A stretch of DNA of 64,000 nucleotides from UBA4416 sp963422675 (GCA_963422675.2 CAXVYS010000024.1:620001-684000); one strand, 5' to 3'. Positions 28,062 to 37,370 are shown, counted from the first letter of the stretch. The notes: generated by a model from the letters alone, not told the origin. Numbers and translations are program-made.

Positions 28062-28451
28062 TTAATTAACCTTCATAGGCCTTACCTTACTCTTTACAAT
28101 AAAGGCATAAGGAAAATCCGATTTTATCATCTTTAGCAGCTCCTGGGCTTCGAGCTTTGTTTTAAAATCTCCTACATTAATTACAAAATTAGGCTGTTGA
28201 TAATCTTCATAGCTTGGCACATCTCCGTACTTTGAAGCAAATTTGCTTTGTGCTTCTCTTGCTTTTGATTTATCGGCACTAAAATGAATTTTTACACGGT
28301 AACCCTCACTTTCTCCATTGGTTCTCCTATGGTACTCTGCTTTTTTTTCCTGCAAAGCCTTCACTTTTAATAAGGTCTGGGTTTGGTTTTCCTGCGAAAA
28401 CAGGCCACCACCAGGTAAAATGAAAAGAAGTATAACGATTAAATATTTCAC
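28062..28451 (-). CDS. Small secreted SPOR-like protein
   Basis: 129 residues from a GTG at 28451 that begins a signal peptide (KYLIVILLFILPGGGLFSQ); the frame is open to a TTG at 28478. The mature part has a charged helix (KVKALQEKKAEYHRRTNGES) followed by GYRVKIHFSADKSKAREAQS and PNFVINVGDFKTKLEAQELL. These are two half-repeats of a SPOR-like fold, the second with the typical VGxFxxxxEAxxLL pattern. SPOR domains bind peptidoglycan lacking stem peptides, so a periplasmic role is inferred. The start codon choice is uncertain. Confidence 0.72.
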   Translation of the reverse strand: MKYLIVILLFILPGGGLFSQENQTQTLLKVKALQEKKAEYHRRTNGESEGYRVKIHFSADKSKAREAQSKFASKYGDVPSYEDYQQPNFVINVGDFKTKLEAQELLKMIKSDFPYAFIVKSKVRPMKVN

Positions 28452-28769
28452 GGGATAAAAATATACAAAATACGGCAATCTTTGTATATTTAATAAAGTT
28501 TAAGTTTTACGAAACCGGCAAAAAACAAGTAAAGCTATACTCTATATCATAAGGCTTTATAGCAAAGTAAGCAACCTTGTACTCTAAAATGGATCCACTC
28601 CTTAGTAATAACAACCTATAACCCTTAATCATCTATTGCCTCATCATTTCAACAGATAGAAATAAAATAGCTTTTTCCATTATGTTATAAAGCCCTAAAA
28701 AGGCAAATTTATTAGGTAAAACTTCATTATAATCCGTAAATTAGCACCTTAATTTTAACCAAAATTAAA
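28452..28769. other. Divergent intergenic region upstream of sucA
   Basis: 318 bp between the SPOR-like gene and sucA. A TAAATTAG box (one mismatch to TAnnTTTG) at 28737-28744 is the best sucA -7 candidate. A weak inverted repeat GCTATA...TATAGC lies at 28534-28563. I see no gene, RNA or riboswitch here. Confidence 0.45.
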
Positions 28770-31493
28770 ATGGATAAATTTTCTTATGTTGGCACAAGCG
28801 ACGTAAATGCTATTGAAGAACTGTTTTTACAATATTCAAAAGATGCTAACTCTGTAGACGCCTCCTGGCGTGATTTTTTTAAAGGGTTTGAGTTTGCACA
28901 AACTAATTATGATACCGCTTCCGGTGGAGCTGTTCCCGAAAATGTAACCAAGGAATTTAAAGTGCTTGGTTTAATTACAGGTTACCGCCAACGCGGACAC
29001 TTATTTACCAAGACAAATCCCGTACGTCATCGTCGTGATTACGAACCAACTCTGGATCTTCAAAATTTTGGTTTAACCGAAAAAGACCTTGACACCGTTT
29101 TCCAGGCCGGTAATGAAATAGGACTTGGCCCTGTTAAACTGAAAGACATTATAACTCATTTAGAGCATACCTATTGCCAAAGCATTGGTGTTGAATATTT
29201 ATACATGCGTGAACCTACCGTTATAAAATGGTTACAGGAACGCATGGAGAAAGGCCGTAATACACCGTCTTTCAATAAAGAAGAGAAAAAAACGATTCTT
29301 AAAAAATTAACGCAGGCAGTAGTTTTCGAAAACTACCTGCACACCAAATTTGTTGGTCAAAAACGTTTTTCACTAGAAGGGGGCGAAGCAGTAATTCCCG
29401 CGATAAATACCTTAATGGAGCACGGAGCTAACTTAGGTGTTGAAGATTATGTGATTGGTATGGCTCACCGCGGGCGTTTGAACGTATTAACCAATATCAT
29501 GAACAAAACTTACAAAGATGTCTTTACTGAATTTGAAGGCAGACCAAGTGAAGATTCTTTATTTGACGGTGACGTAAAATACCACATGGGCTATTCGTCC
29601 GATCAAAAAAGCGATAGCGGTAAAAATGTTCACATCAGCTTAACACCAAATCCTTCGCATCTTGAAACCTCAGCAGCAGTAGTACAAGGAATTGTTCGTT
29701 CAAAAATTGACAGCCTGCACGGTGGAGATAATTCCAAAGCCTGTTCCATTAGCTTACATGGTGATGCCGCTATTGCAGGCCAGGGTCTTGTTTACGAGTT
29801 AGTACAAATGAGCCAGTTGGATGGTTATAAAACGGGTGGTACAGTACATTTCGTGATTAATAACCAGGTTGGTTTTACAACGAATTATACCGACGGAAGA
29901 TCGTCTACTTATTGTACCGATGTGGCCAAAGTGGTATTAAGCCCTGTGTTTCACGTAAACGGTGACGATGTGGAAGCTTTATGTTACATTTCAAAATTAG
30001 CCATGGAATTCCGCCAAACATTTCACCGCGATGTTTTTATTGATGTGCTTTGTTACCGCAAATATGGTCATAACGAAGGGGATGAACCTCGTTTCACACA
30101 ACCAATGTTGTACAAAGCCATTGCCGTACATCCAAACGTAAAAGATATTTATGTAAAACGTTTAGAGCTCGATAATAATGAATTAGCCGGACAGGCCAAA
30201 GAAATTGAAACTGCCTTTAAAGCGGAACTGGATACTAATTTAGAAGAAGCAAAAAAAGTAGAAAAAGCGAAAATTACGTCTTTCCTCGAAGGTAATTGGA
30301 AAGGTGTGAAAATGGCCGGCCCTAACGACTTTGATGCTTCTCCGAAAACAGCCATTGATGAAAAATTATTTTTAGAGATCGCTAAAAAAAGTACTGAATT
30401 ACCAAAGGATAAAAAATTCTTTACTAAAATTCAGAAATTGTTTGACGACCGCAAAGCCATGATCACCAACGATAATTACGATTGGGCTATGGGTGAATTA
30501 CTGGCATATGCTTCTTTAATGAAAGAAGGGCATCCTGTAAGATTCAGCGGACAGGATGTGGAACGGGGAACATTCTCTCACCGTCATGCAATTGTAAAAA
30601 TTGAAGATAGTGAAGAAGAGTATACTCCTTTAAATAATATTGACGCCAGCGTAAAATTTGAAATTTACAATTCCTTATTAAGCGAATACGGCGTATTAGG
30701 TTTTGAATACGGTTATGCATTTGCTGCGCCAAAAACATTAACTATCTGGGAAGCACAGTTTGGTGATTTCTTTAATGGGGCACAAATTATCGTGGATCAA
30801 TATTTAACCTCGGCAGAATACAAATGGCGTCGTATGAATGGTTTGGTAATGTTATTGCCTCACGGTTACGAAGGGCAGGGGCCCGAGCATTCAAGCGCCC
30901 GTATGGAACGTTTTTTACAGGCTTGTGCCGAAAACAATATGCAGATCGTTAATACCACAACACCTGCACAACAATTCCACATATTACGCCGCCAGTTAAA
31001 AAGAGATTTCCGTAAACCATTGGTATGTTTTACTCCTAAAAAATTATTGCGTTACCCAAGCTGCGTAAGTAAGTTAGCCGATTTTACAAAAGTTGATTTC
31101 CAGGAAGTACTGGACGATACCATCGATGCTAAAAAAGTAACACGGGTGGCGTTTTGTTCGGGTAAAATATATTACGATTTAATTGAACGTAGAGAAAAAG
31201 AAGGAGCAGATGATATCGCCTTTATTCGTTTGGAGCAATTGTATCCTTTCCCTCAAAAACAAATAGATGCCATCCTGAAAAAATATAACAAAGCAACCTC
31301 TTATCTATTCGTTCAGGAAGAACCTGAAAATATGGGTCCTTGGCGTTTTGTTGACAATAATTTACGTTCCCTGAAATTAAATTATTTTGGAAGAGATGCT
31401 GCGGCAAGCCCTGCTACAGGCTTTGCTAAACGTCATGCGATGGAGAATGAAGAAATTATGACCGGCATTTTTTCAAAAGTATTAGTAAAATAA
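28770..31493 (+). CDS. sucA: 2-oxoglutarate dehydrogenase E1 component
   Basis: 907 residues, close to family length. Thiamine-diphosphate enzyme that decarboxylates 2-oxoglutarate in the TCA cycle. It has the N-terminal E2-binding segment (FSYVGTSDVNAIEELFLQY), MAHRGRLNVLTNIMNK, GDAAIAGQGLVYELVQMSQL with the ThDP motif start, and YRKYGHNEGDEPRFTQPMLY. The C-terminal transketolase-like part has GYAFAAPKTLTIWEAQFGDF, LLPHGYEGQGPEHSSARMER and QEEPENMGPW. sucB follows after 79 bp. E3 (lpd) is not in the window. Confidence 0.97.
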   Translation: MDKFSYVGTSDVNAIEELFLQYSKDANSVDASWRDFFKGFEFAQTNYDTASGGAVPENVTKEFKVLGLITGYRQRGHLFTKTNPVRHRRDYEPTLDLQNFGLTEKDLDTVFQAGNEIGLGPVKLKDIITHLEHTYCQSIGVEYLYMREPTVIKWLQERMEKGRNTPSFNKEEKKTILKKLTQAVVFENYLHTKFVGQKRFSLEGGEAVIPAINTLMEHGANLGVEDYVIGMAHRGRLNVLTNIMNKTYKDVFTEFEGRPSEDSLFDGDVKYHMGYSSDQKSDSGKNVHISLTPNPSHLETSAAVVQGIVRSKIDSLHGGDNSKACSISLHGDAAIAGQGLVYELVQMSQLDGYKTGGTVHFVINNQVGFTTNYTDGRSSTYCTDVAKVVLSPVFHVNGDDVEALCYISKLAMEFRQTFHRDVFIDVLCYRKYGHNEGDEPRFTQPMLYKAIAVHPNVKDIYVKRLELDNNELAGQAKEIETAFKAELDTNLEEAKKVEKAKITSFLEGNWKGVKMAGPNDFDASPKTAIDEKLFLEIAKKSTELPKDKKFFTKIQKLFDDRKAMITNDNYDWAMGELLAYASLMKEGHPVRFSGQDVERGTFSHRHAIVKIEDSEEEYTPLNNIDASVKFEIYNSLLSEYGVLGFEYGYAFAAPKTLTIWEAQFGDFFNGAQIIVDQYLTSAEYKWRRMNGLVMLLPHGYEGQGPEHSSARMERFLQACAENNMQIVNTTTPAQQFHILRRQLKRDFRKPLVCFTPKKLLRYPSCVSKLADFTKVDFQEVLDDTIDAKKVTRVAFCSGKIYYDLIERREKEGADDIAFIRLEQLYPFPQKQIDAILKKYNKATSYLFVQEEPENMGPWRFVDNNLRSLKLNYFGRDAAASPATGFAKRHAMENEEIMTGIFSKVLVK

Positions 31494-31572
31494 GAGATTA
31501 AAAAGACTGTTTGACTAAAGAGACAAATTGACAAAATTAAAAACCAAGAACTTATAACTAAAAACTAATTAT

Positions 31573-32847
31573 ATGGCAATTGTAGAATTAAAAGTACCAA
31601 GTCCGGGTGAATCCATCACCGAAGTAGTGATTGCCCGTTGGGTAAAAAACACTGGCGATGTGGTTGAAAAAGATGAAGTATTAGCAGAGATCGATTCTGA
31701 TAAAGCAACATTAACCCTTAACGCGGAAGAAGCCGGTAAAATTGAAGTATTAGCGGCCGAAGGCGATACTGTAAAAGTTGGTCAGGTAGTGGTAAAAATT
31801 GATACTTCTGTTAAACCCGAGGCTAAAGCTCCAGAGGCAAAAACAGATGCCAAACCTGAAGTTAAAAAAGAAGAGCCGAAAAAAGAAACAGCAAAAACGG
31901 AAACGTCAACTGCTTCTGTAAAATCAGAATCATCCAGCTATGCAACAGGTACACCTAGTGTTTCCGCTGCTAAAATAATGGCTGAAAACAATGTTAAGTC
32001 TTCCCAGATCAATGGTACAGGAAAAGACGGACGCATTACCAAACAAGACGTGTTATCCGCTTTATCTAACGGCTTACCAACTGCTAACGAAGTGTTATCA
32101 AACTCCTGGAAAGGTGGCAGAGATAAAGAACGTACCAAAATGACCTCTCTTCGTAAAACAGTAGCCAAACGTTTGGTAGCTGTTAAAAACGAAACCGCCA
32201 TGTTAACTACTTTCAATGAAGTGGATATGAGTGCGATCTATGCGATCAGAGCAAAATACAAAGATAAATTTAAAGAAGTATACGGATCAAACATTGGTTT
32301 CATGAGCTTTTTCACAAAAGCAGTTACCGAAGCGTTATACCACTACCCTGCAGTAAATGGGATGATAGATGGTGAAGAATTAGTATTTAATAAATACTGT
32401 GATATTGGTATCGCCGTAAGTGCACCAAAAGGGTTAATGGTTCCTGTATTACGTAATGCTGAACTCATGAGCCTTGCCGATATCGAAAAAGGCATTAAAG
32501 ATCTTGCGATAAAAGCCCGTGATGGTAAATTAACCATTGAGGATATGACCGGTGGAACATTCACCATTACAAATGGTGGTGTGTTTGGCTCTATGATGAG
32601 TACTCCTATCATCAATCCTCCGCAAAGCGCTATTTTAGGGATGCACAACGTTGTTGAGCGCCCAATGGCTGTAAACGGACAGGTAGTAATCCGCCCGATG
32701 ATGTACATCGCCTTAAGCTACGATCACCGTATTATTGACGGAAGAGAAAGTGTAGGCTTTTTGGTGAAAGTAAAAGAAATGCTTGAAAACCCAACACGTA
32801 TGCTTTTTGGTGGCAAAAATGCTGAAGAAGTATTATTAGGTCTGTAA
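31573..32847 (+). CDS. sucB: Dihydrolipoyllysine succinyltransferase (2-oxoglutarate dehydrogenase E2)
   Basis: 424 residues. Lipoyl domain 1-80 with Lys44 in EIDSDKATLTL as the lipoylation site. An Ala/Lys/Glu/Pro-rich linker (about 82-125) leads to an E3-binding domain (about 130-168, SVSAAKIMAENNVKSSQING). The catalytic domain runs from about 190 to the end, with His385 and Asp389 in SYDHRIIDGRESVGFL. Single lipoyl domain, as usual for SucB. Together with sucA it forms the core of the TCA-cycle complex. A strong terminator follows. Confidence 0.97.
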   Translation: MAIVELKVPSPGESITEVVIARWVKNTGDVVEKDEVLAEIDSDKATLTLNAEEAGKIEVLAAEGDTVKVGQVVVKIDTSVKPEAKAPEAKTDAKPEVKKEEPKKETAKTETSTASVKSESSSYATGTPSVSAAKIMAENNVKSSQINGTGKDGRITKQDVLSALSNGLPTANEVLSNSWKGGRDKERTKMTSLRKTVAKRLVAVKNETAMLTTFNEVDMSAIYAIRAKYKDKFKEVYGSNIGFMSFFTKAVTEALYHYPAVNGMIDGEELVFNKYCDIGIAVSAPKGLMVPVLRNAELMSLADIEKGIKDLAIKARDGKLTIEDMTGGTFTITNGGVFGSMMSTPIINPPQSAILGMHNVVERPMAVNGQVVIRPMMYIALSYDHRIIDGRESVGFLVKVKEMLENPTRMLFGGKNAEEVLLGL

Positions 32848-32863
32848 GCATCTATTTTGACTT

Positions 32864-32905
32864 ATAACTAAAAAACCCTGAATTGATTCAGGGTTTTTTA
32901 GTTAT
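32864..32905 (+). terminator. Terminator of sucAB
   Basis: Perfect 19-bp inverted repeat (32864-32882 and 32887-32905; core AACCCTGAA / TTCAGGGTT) with a TTGA loop and an internal T6 tract. Confidence 0.9.
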
Positions 32906-33002
32906 ACAAAGTTTGTAGTTACTCTTTTAAACCCGGGTGCGAGTTAAAAGTTTTAACTCAACCTCTTTGTTACTTTATAGTTTGTCCCGGATTATAAAAC
33001 AT

Positions 33003-34211
33003 ATGAGAATACTATTCTTTATTTTATTAACCATCCAGATCGTTGCCCAACCCGGAAGAAGGGTTTACACTAAACCGTTAAAACAGGATTCTGTTTTTTG
33101 TGATTGTAACATGGCACGGGAAATTATCCTGAAAGACGATAAAAGAATTTGGAAAACACTGACTCCTAAAGGGTTTGGTTTAGTAAACGAAATTCCTAAA
33201 AAAACAATTTACTCTTTTGAACAAGAGCATAATACAGCCTGGTATAAACTCATTATAAATTCTTCAGGAAAATTGATATTTGATATCATGCCCACTAACC
33301 CCTGCGATGATTATGACTTTATGCTTTTTAAAGCAACAACAGACCATTTCTGCGATAGTCTGCTCAATTTTGAAATTAAGCCGGTAAGGTCCTGCATCTC
33401 CCGAAACAAAGATGAACTGAGAGGAAGAACAGGATTAAACAGCAGATCAAGTGAAGAATACGTAAAAGCCGGAGTAACATCCGCGTATAGCAAATATATA
33501 GAGGTAAACGTTGGTGATGTTTTTTATTTAGTTCTTGATAATGTTTATGATAACGGATCCGGGCACAGCATTGAGTTTAGTATTGCTACTGATATAAAAA
33601 TCAGTGGAGTTGTTATCGATGAATATAAAAAACCGCTTAAAACAGAAGTAGCATTTACAAATAATAAAGGAGACACCTTAATGCTTGGGAAAACCGAAAA
33701 AGACGGGAGTTATGATTTCACCGTTCCCGTATCACATCATCAAACCTATTCCCTTAATTTTTACAGCGACAGTAATTTTGTGTTTTCAAAAAACGTTTCT
33801 ATCAAAGATACCATTGCTTTAAAGTCACTCTATACGATGTTACCAAAACTAAAAAAAGGCAAAAAATACTCCGTGGGATCCATTAATTTTATTGGTGACG
33901 ATATCCGGTATCTTCCCAGCGCCCTTCCTGCCTTAAATAACCTGGCGCGGCTCATGAAAAAAAACAAGAACCTCAAAATTAAGATCATTGGGCATTGCAA
34001 CTTCTGTTCTTATCAGGGTACCGAAGCGGCTATTTCTTTTACCAAAGGAAGAGCACAATCCGTTAAAACCTTTCTGGCGTTTCATGACATTGATGATTCC
34101 CGCTTAGAAATTGATGGCAGAAGTGATGATGAAATGCTCTATCATCAACCTGAACATGAGTGGCAGGCAGAACAAAACCGGCGCGTGGAAATTTTTGTAA
34201 TGGAATATTAA
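33003..34211 (+). CDS. OmpA-family protein with PPC-like N-terminus (tandem copy 1)
   Basis: 402 residues from the ATG at 33003; the frame is open to a GTG at 32937 but the signal peptide (RILFFILLTIQIVAQ) starts at the ATG. An FCDCNMAREI motif follows, then a PPC-like beta domain (about 55-195; TAWYKLIINSSGKLIFDIMP, DYDFMLFK, VGDVFYLVLDNVYDNG). Next is a carboxypeptidase-regulatory-like Ig fold (about 200-270) and a C-terminal OmpA domain (about 290-402; IKIIGHCNFC, ALSFTKGRAQSVKTFLAFH-type helix, NRRVEIFV) that should bind peptidoglycan. Copy 2 starts 17 bp downstream and is similar throughout. Confidence 0.85.
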   Translation: MRILFFILLTIQIVAQPGRRVYTKPLKQDSVFCDCNMAREIILKDDKRIWKTLTPKGFGLVNEIPKKTIYSFEQEHNTAWYKLIINSSGKLIFDIMPTNPCDDYDFMLFKATTDHFCDSLLNFEIKPVRSCISRNKDELRGRTGLNSRSSEEYVKAGVTSAYSKYIEVNVGDVFYLVLDNVYDNGSGHSIEFSIATDIKISGVVIDEYKKPLKTEVAFTNNKGDTLMLGKTEKDGSYDFTVPVSHHQTYSLNFYSDSNFVFSKNVSIKDTIALKSLYTMLPKLKKGKKYSVGSINFIGDDIRYLPSALPALNNLARLMKKNKNLKIKIIGHCNFCSYQGTEAAISFTKGRAQSVKTFLAFHDIDDSRLEIDGRSDDEMLYHQPEHEWQAEQNRRVEIFVMEY

Positions 34212-34228
34212 ACCATAAATTAAAAAAC

Positions 34229-35428
34229 ATGAAAACAGCTATTTTAGTATTACTATCCATTCAGCTATTTTCCCAAATTAAAAAACCGGATACCGTGTTT
34301 TGCGATTGCAATATGGCAAAAACGGTAAAGATTAACGGTAAAGCCTACGTCGGCCCAACCATTGCACCAAAGGGGTTTGGAGAAATTAATGAAATTAGTG
34401 GCTCAAAACAAAATACTAAGTTTGCATTTGAAAAAGAGCATAATACTGCCTGGTATAAATTGATTATAAATGCAACCGGTAAACTTATTTTTGATATTAC
34501 TCCTTTAAAACCCGACGATGATTATGACTTTATGCTTTTTAAATCAAGCGCTACAACTATTTGCGATAGTTTACTAAATTATAAAGTAAGCCCCGTGCGG
34601 GCCTGCATTTCCAGAAATCAGGAAGACATTCTTGGAAAAACAGGCCTTGACCATCTCTCAAAAGAAACAGTTATAAAAAAAGGGGTTAATACGTCTTATG
34701 GAAAAGCGATAGAGGTAAAAGCCGGCGAAATCTATTATTTAGTTTTGGATAATGTATATGACAACGGCGAAGGACACAAAATTAAATTTGAAATATCGGA
34801 ACTCATGCTCTTTAAGGGCACTATAACTAATGAATTGAATGAAGCTGTTAAGGCTGAAATTTCTATAACAAACCAAAGAGGCGATGTTGTTTTACTTGAA
34901 AAAACGAAGCCTGATGGAACATATAATTTTACACAAACCATTATTAGTAGTCAGCCTTATGCGTTGAATTTCTATAACGATAGCAGCTTCAATTACACAA
35001 AAGTGTTTACATCAGCAGATACCGTTGTAGTAAAATCCTTAAAAACCATTTTACCAAAACTAAAAAAAGGAAGCAAATATTCTGTTGGCGCTATTAATTT
35101 TGTTGGTAACTCTGCTCAATATTTACCAAGATCCGTTCCTGCCATGAATAATTTATATAGGCTATTAAACAAAAATCCAAACCTTAAAATTAGGATCATC
35201 GGCCACTCTAACGGGCGTTATTTACAGGATGAAAAGTCGATTGTTTCCTTTACTAAAGGGAGAGCCAGATCTGTCAGAAATTATTTAGCCATACAGGGCA
35301 TTAGTGAAAAACGTATAGAAATTGACGGTAAAGGCGATCACGAAATGTTATTTCCGTTTTCCGACACAATAACAGAAGAACAACAGGAACAAAACCGGCG
35401 CGTGGAAATTTTAGTGACAGAATATTAA
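34229..35428 (+). CDS. OmpA-family protein with PPC-like N-terminus (tandem copy 2)
   Basis: 399 residues from the ATG at 34229, signal peptide KTAILVLLSIQLFSQ. Same architecture as its upstream neighbour: FCDCNMAKTV, EHNTAWYKLIINATGKLIFD, DDDYDFMLFKSSA, YYLVLDNVYDNGEGH, Ig-like repeat, OmpA domain with IRIIGHSNGRYL and ending EQNRRVEILVTEY. The two genes are clearly a tandem duplication. In this copy the OmpA loop reads GHSNGR where copy 1 has GHCNFCSY. The pair is probably one operon. It anchors to peptidoglycan; the ligand of the PPC-like part is unknown. Confidence 0.85.
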   Translation: MKTAILVLLSIQLFSQIKKPDTVFCDCNMAKTVKINGKAYVGPTIAPKGFGEINEISGSKQNTKFAFEKEHNTAWYKLIINATGKLIFDITPLKPDDDYDFMLFKSSATTICDSLLNYKVSPVRACISRNQEDILGKTGLDHLSKETVIKKGVNTSYGKAIEVKAGEIYYLVLDNVYDNGEGHKIKFEISELMLFKGTITNELNEAVKAEISITNQRGDVVLLEKTKPDGTYNFTQTIISSQPYALNFYNDSSFNYTKVFTSADTVVVKSLKTILPKLKKGSKYSVGAINFVGNSAQYLPRSVPAMNNLYRLLNKNPNLKIRIIGHSNGRYLQDEKSIVSFTKGRARSVRNYLAIQGISEKRIEIDGKGDHEMLFPFSDTITEEQQEQNRRVEILVTEY

Positions 35429-35432
35429 AAGA

Positions 35433-35894
35433 CTAATGAATTTCTTTGATGGCTTTAAACCACTCTACCAGTTGTAGCTTTTGAGCATCTGTTAACTTGG
35501 CCTCTTTATGCATGAGTGTATAGGAAGTCATTGGCATTTCACCCTCCTCTATCATTTCTATACACTCTTCCAGTTTATGATTCTTCCGTTTTTCGCTATA
35601 CGTTCCCCATTCCGAAAAATTCAAATGGTGACTCCCTTCATCAATATGGTGCTTTACCCACCAGGATACCGGAGCAACATTAGTATACCATGGGTACGTA
35701 GGTTGGTTCGAATGACAATCGTAACAGGCTATTTTAAGTAAATTAGTTACTTCTTCATTTGGTGAAGTTAACGCCACAAAATCAGTAGAGGAATTTACAG
35801 GCTTGGTGCTTTTGTCAATTCTGAAAATCTGTATAAATACAAGTAGGAAAAGGGTTCCAAGGAAAATATTCTTTTTAGTGAGTTTCTCTTTCAT
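35433..35894 (-). CDS. Membrane-anchored haem-binding-domain protein (CxxCH)
   Basis: 153 residues from the ATG at 35894; the frame extends to a TTG at 35948 with no support. One N-terminal membrane helix (FLGTLFLLVFIQIFRI) is followed by Cys57-x-x-Cys60-His61 in ACYDCHSNQPTYPWY, then VAPVSWWVKHHIDEGSHHLNFS and a Met-containing EEGEMPMTSYTLMH that may give the sixth ligand. This matches the Bacteroidota haem-binding domain family (Haem_bd). It is predicted to carry one covalent c-type haem in the periplasm. It converges on the OmpA pair with 4 bp between stops. Confidence 0.85.
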   Translation of the reverse strand: MKEKLTKKNIFLGTLFLLVFIQIFRIDKSTKPVNSSTDFVALTSPNEEVTNLLKIACYDCHSNQPTYPWYTNVAPVSWWVKHHIDEGSHHLNFSEWGTYSEKRKNHKLEECIEMIEEGEMPMTSYTLMHKEAKLTDAQKLQLVEWFKAIKEIH

Positions 35895-36030
35895 AATTAA
35901 AAATATGTTTAAAAATACAGTTATTCTGTATACAAAACAGAAATCCAAAAATAATATAACTTAAAATAATGTATACGTAGATATACTCCTATTGCATTTC
36001 TGCATATTTTAGTAATAGTGCGGCTGCTAC

Positions 36031-36149
36031 GACAATTCGGTGTGAACTACAGTTTTTTCGGTGGCAATGCGCCGGTTTTTTGTGGGAGAAAAGAATTGTA
36101 GTTGGCGAATTGTCTTGATTTTTTGTTTCTTTTTCATCAAGGAAAAAGA
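36031..36149. repeat. Intergenic palindromic element with two hairpins
   Basis: Left arm 36031-36054 (GACAATTCG, 5 nt, AACTACA) pairs with right arm 36094-36114 (TGTAGTT, 2 nt, CGAATTGTC). Inside is a small GC hairpin (CGGTG...CGCCG) flanked by T6 runs. Directly after the right arm is a second perfect 8-bp hairpin, TCTTTTTC / GAAAAAGA (36128-36135 and 36142-36149), with loop ATCAAG. It resembles a REP/MITE-type mobile repeat. No second copy is visible in the window. Confidence 0.55.
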
Positions 36150-36269
36150 TAGAAGAAAATGAAAAATAGAACCCGAATAATATCCTTTCTAACAAGAACA
36201 ATCATTCTAAAATTCTTGTATTATAATATAACTTAACAATTTTCTAATATCGCCGGATGTTTTTTTAAT

Positions 36270-36277
36270 TACATTTG
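36270..36277 (+). promoter_or_regulatory. -7 promoter box 3 bp before the start codon
   Basis: TACATTTG matches TAnnTTTG exactly, and the ATG of the next gene is at 36281. No clear TTG is found at -33. Initiation here would give a leaderless or nearly leaderless mRNA. Confidence 0.45.
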
Positions 36278-36280
36278 ATC

Positions 36281-37297
36281 ATGCGTAAACAACTCTTTTC
36301 TTCACTTTTGGTATCGTGCTTAACAATGGGTTTTGCACAAACAAAAAATCCAATCACGGTTGCATTTTATAATTGCGAAAACTTCTTCGACACAAAAGAC
36401 GATCCCAATAAAAAAGATGATGAATACCTTCCGGAAGCTGCCACCAAATGGGATGAAACCCGTTACAACAATAAAATTCAAAAAGTAGCCCAGGTACTGG
36501 ATTCAACTGTTGCCGGTGCGGCACTCCCTAACTTAGTAGGTTTGGTAGAAGTTGAAAATAATGACGTCTTAAAAGACCTTCTTGCTAAATCTGAGTTTTC
36601 TACAAAAAGCTATGGTAGCTTATGTACCGATAGTCCTGACGAACGTAGCATCGACTGTGGTTTATTATATGATAAATCTGTGTTTACATTAGTGGATTTT
36701 AAAGAACTGAACGCAACAAATGCTGAATTGGGAGATTATAAAACACGTAATATTTTATTTGCCACATTAAAAGCTACCAATGGAGATGTATTCTACGTTT
36801 TTGTAAATCACTGGCCAAGCCGCAGAGAAGGCGAAAAAGAAAGTGAACCACGTCGTATCTACGCGGCACAACAGGTAAGAACCAAAATAGATGAAATTCA
36901 AAAGAAAGACCCTAAAGCCAAAATTCTGGTAATGGGCGATTTTAACGACCATCCCGATAACAACAGTATTTTAACTACTTTAAAAGCAAACGATACTCCA
37001 AAAGAAAAAGGAGACTTGTATAATGCATATTACACTTTAGATAAGGAAAAACAAGGAACCCACTTTTATAATAAAGAGTGGCGTGTGCTTGATCAGATCA
37101 TTGTTTCACAAGGTTTACTAAATGCGAAGAAAGGCTATTCATTTACTCCGAAAAATGCACACATTTTAAGAAAAGATTTTGTGCTTTATAAAAATGCAAA
37201 AACAGGCGAAGAAAAACCTAACCGTACCTACGGCCCTGAAAATAAGTACTACAATGGCTATAGCGATCACCTGGCTATTTACATAGAATTGAATTAA
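36281..37297 (+). CDS. Secreted endonuclease/exonuclease/phosphatase-fold protein
   Basis: 338 residues from the ATG at 36281; a TTG two codons earlier is part of the -7 box. The signal peptide ends near MGFAQ. EEP fold signatures: VAFYNCENFFDTKDDP at the first strand, GLVEVENNDVLKDL with the metal-binding Glu, FVNHWPSRR with the catalytic His, LVMGDFNDHPDNNS with Asp and Asn, and a final GYSDHLAIYIEL with the Asp-His pair. All catalytic residues are present. It is probably an exported nuclease or phosphodiesterase; the substrate is not evident. A terminator follows. Confidence 0.9.
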   Translation: MRKQLFSSLLVSCLTMGFAQTKNPITVAFYNCENFFDTKDDPNKKDDEYLPEAATKWDETRYNNKIQKVAQVLDSTVAGAALPNLVGLVEVENNDVLKDLLAKSEFSTKSYGSLCTDSPDERSIDCGLLYDKSVFTLVDFKELNATNAELGDYKTRNILFATLKATNGDVFYVFVNHWPSRREGEKESEPRRIYAAQQVRTKIDEIQKKDPKAKILVMGDFNDHPDNNSILTTLKANDTPKEKGDLYNAYYTLDKEKQGTHFYNKEWRVLDQIIVSQGLLNAKKGYSFTPKNAHILRKDFVLYKNAKTGEEKPNRTYGPENKYYNGYSDHLAIYIELN

Positions 37298-37310
37298 TTA
37301 CCCATTCAAC

Positions 37311-37368
37311 AAAAACACCTGTCAGGGCTATTAAGCAGTTTCGTTTAATCCTCGGGCAGGTGTTTTTT
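37311..37368. terminator. Terminator between converging genes
   Basis: Stem AAAAACACCTGTC (37311-37323) pairs with GGCAGGTGTTTTT (about 37355-37367, one mismatch near the loop), with a long loop and T-run. It serves the EEP gene and, in reverse, the STAS-like gene. Confidence 0.7.
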
Positions 37369-37370
37369 TA

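Larger units (their letters stand above)
35895..36280. other. Gene-free stretch with palindromic element and a -7 box
   Basis: 386 bp between divergent genes. It holds the inverted-repeat element at 36031-36149 and the -7 box of the downstream gene at 36270-36277. A minus-strand frame at 35989-36201 overlaps the palindrome and has odd composition, so I do not accept it as a gene. Confidence 0.6.

Noticed and set aside
35989..36201. 70-codon minus-strand frame
   Set aside because: It coincides with a palindromic repeat, has no domain and no promoter.
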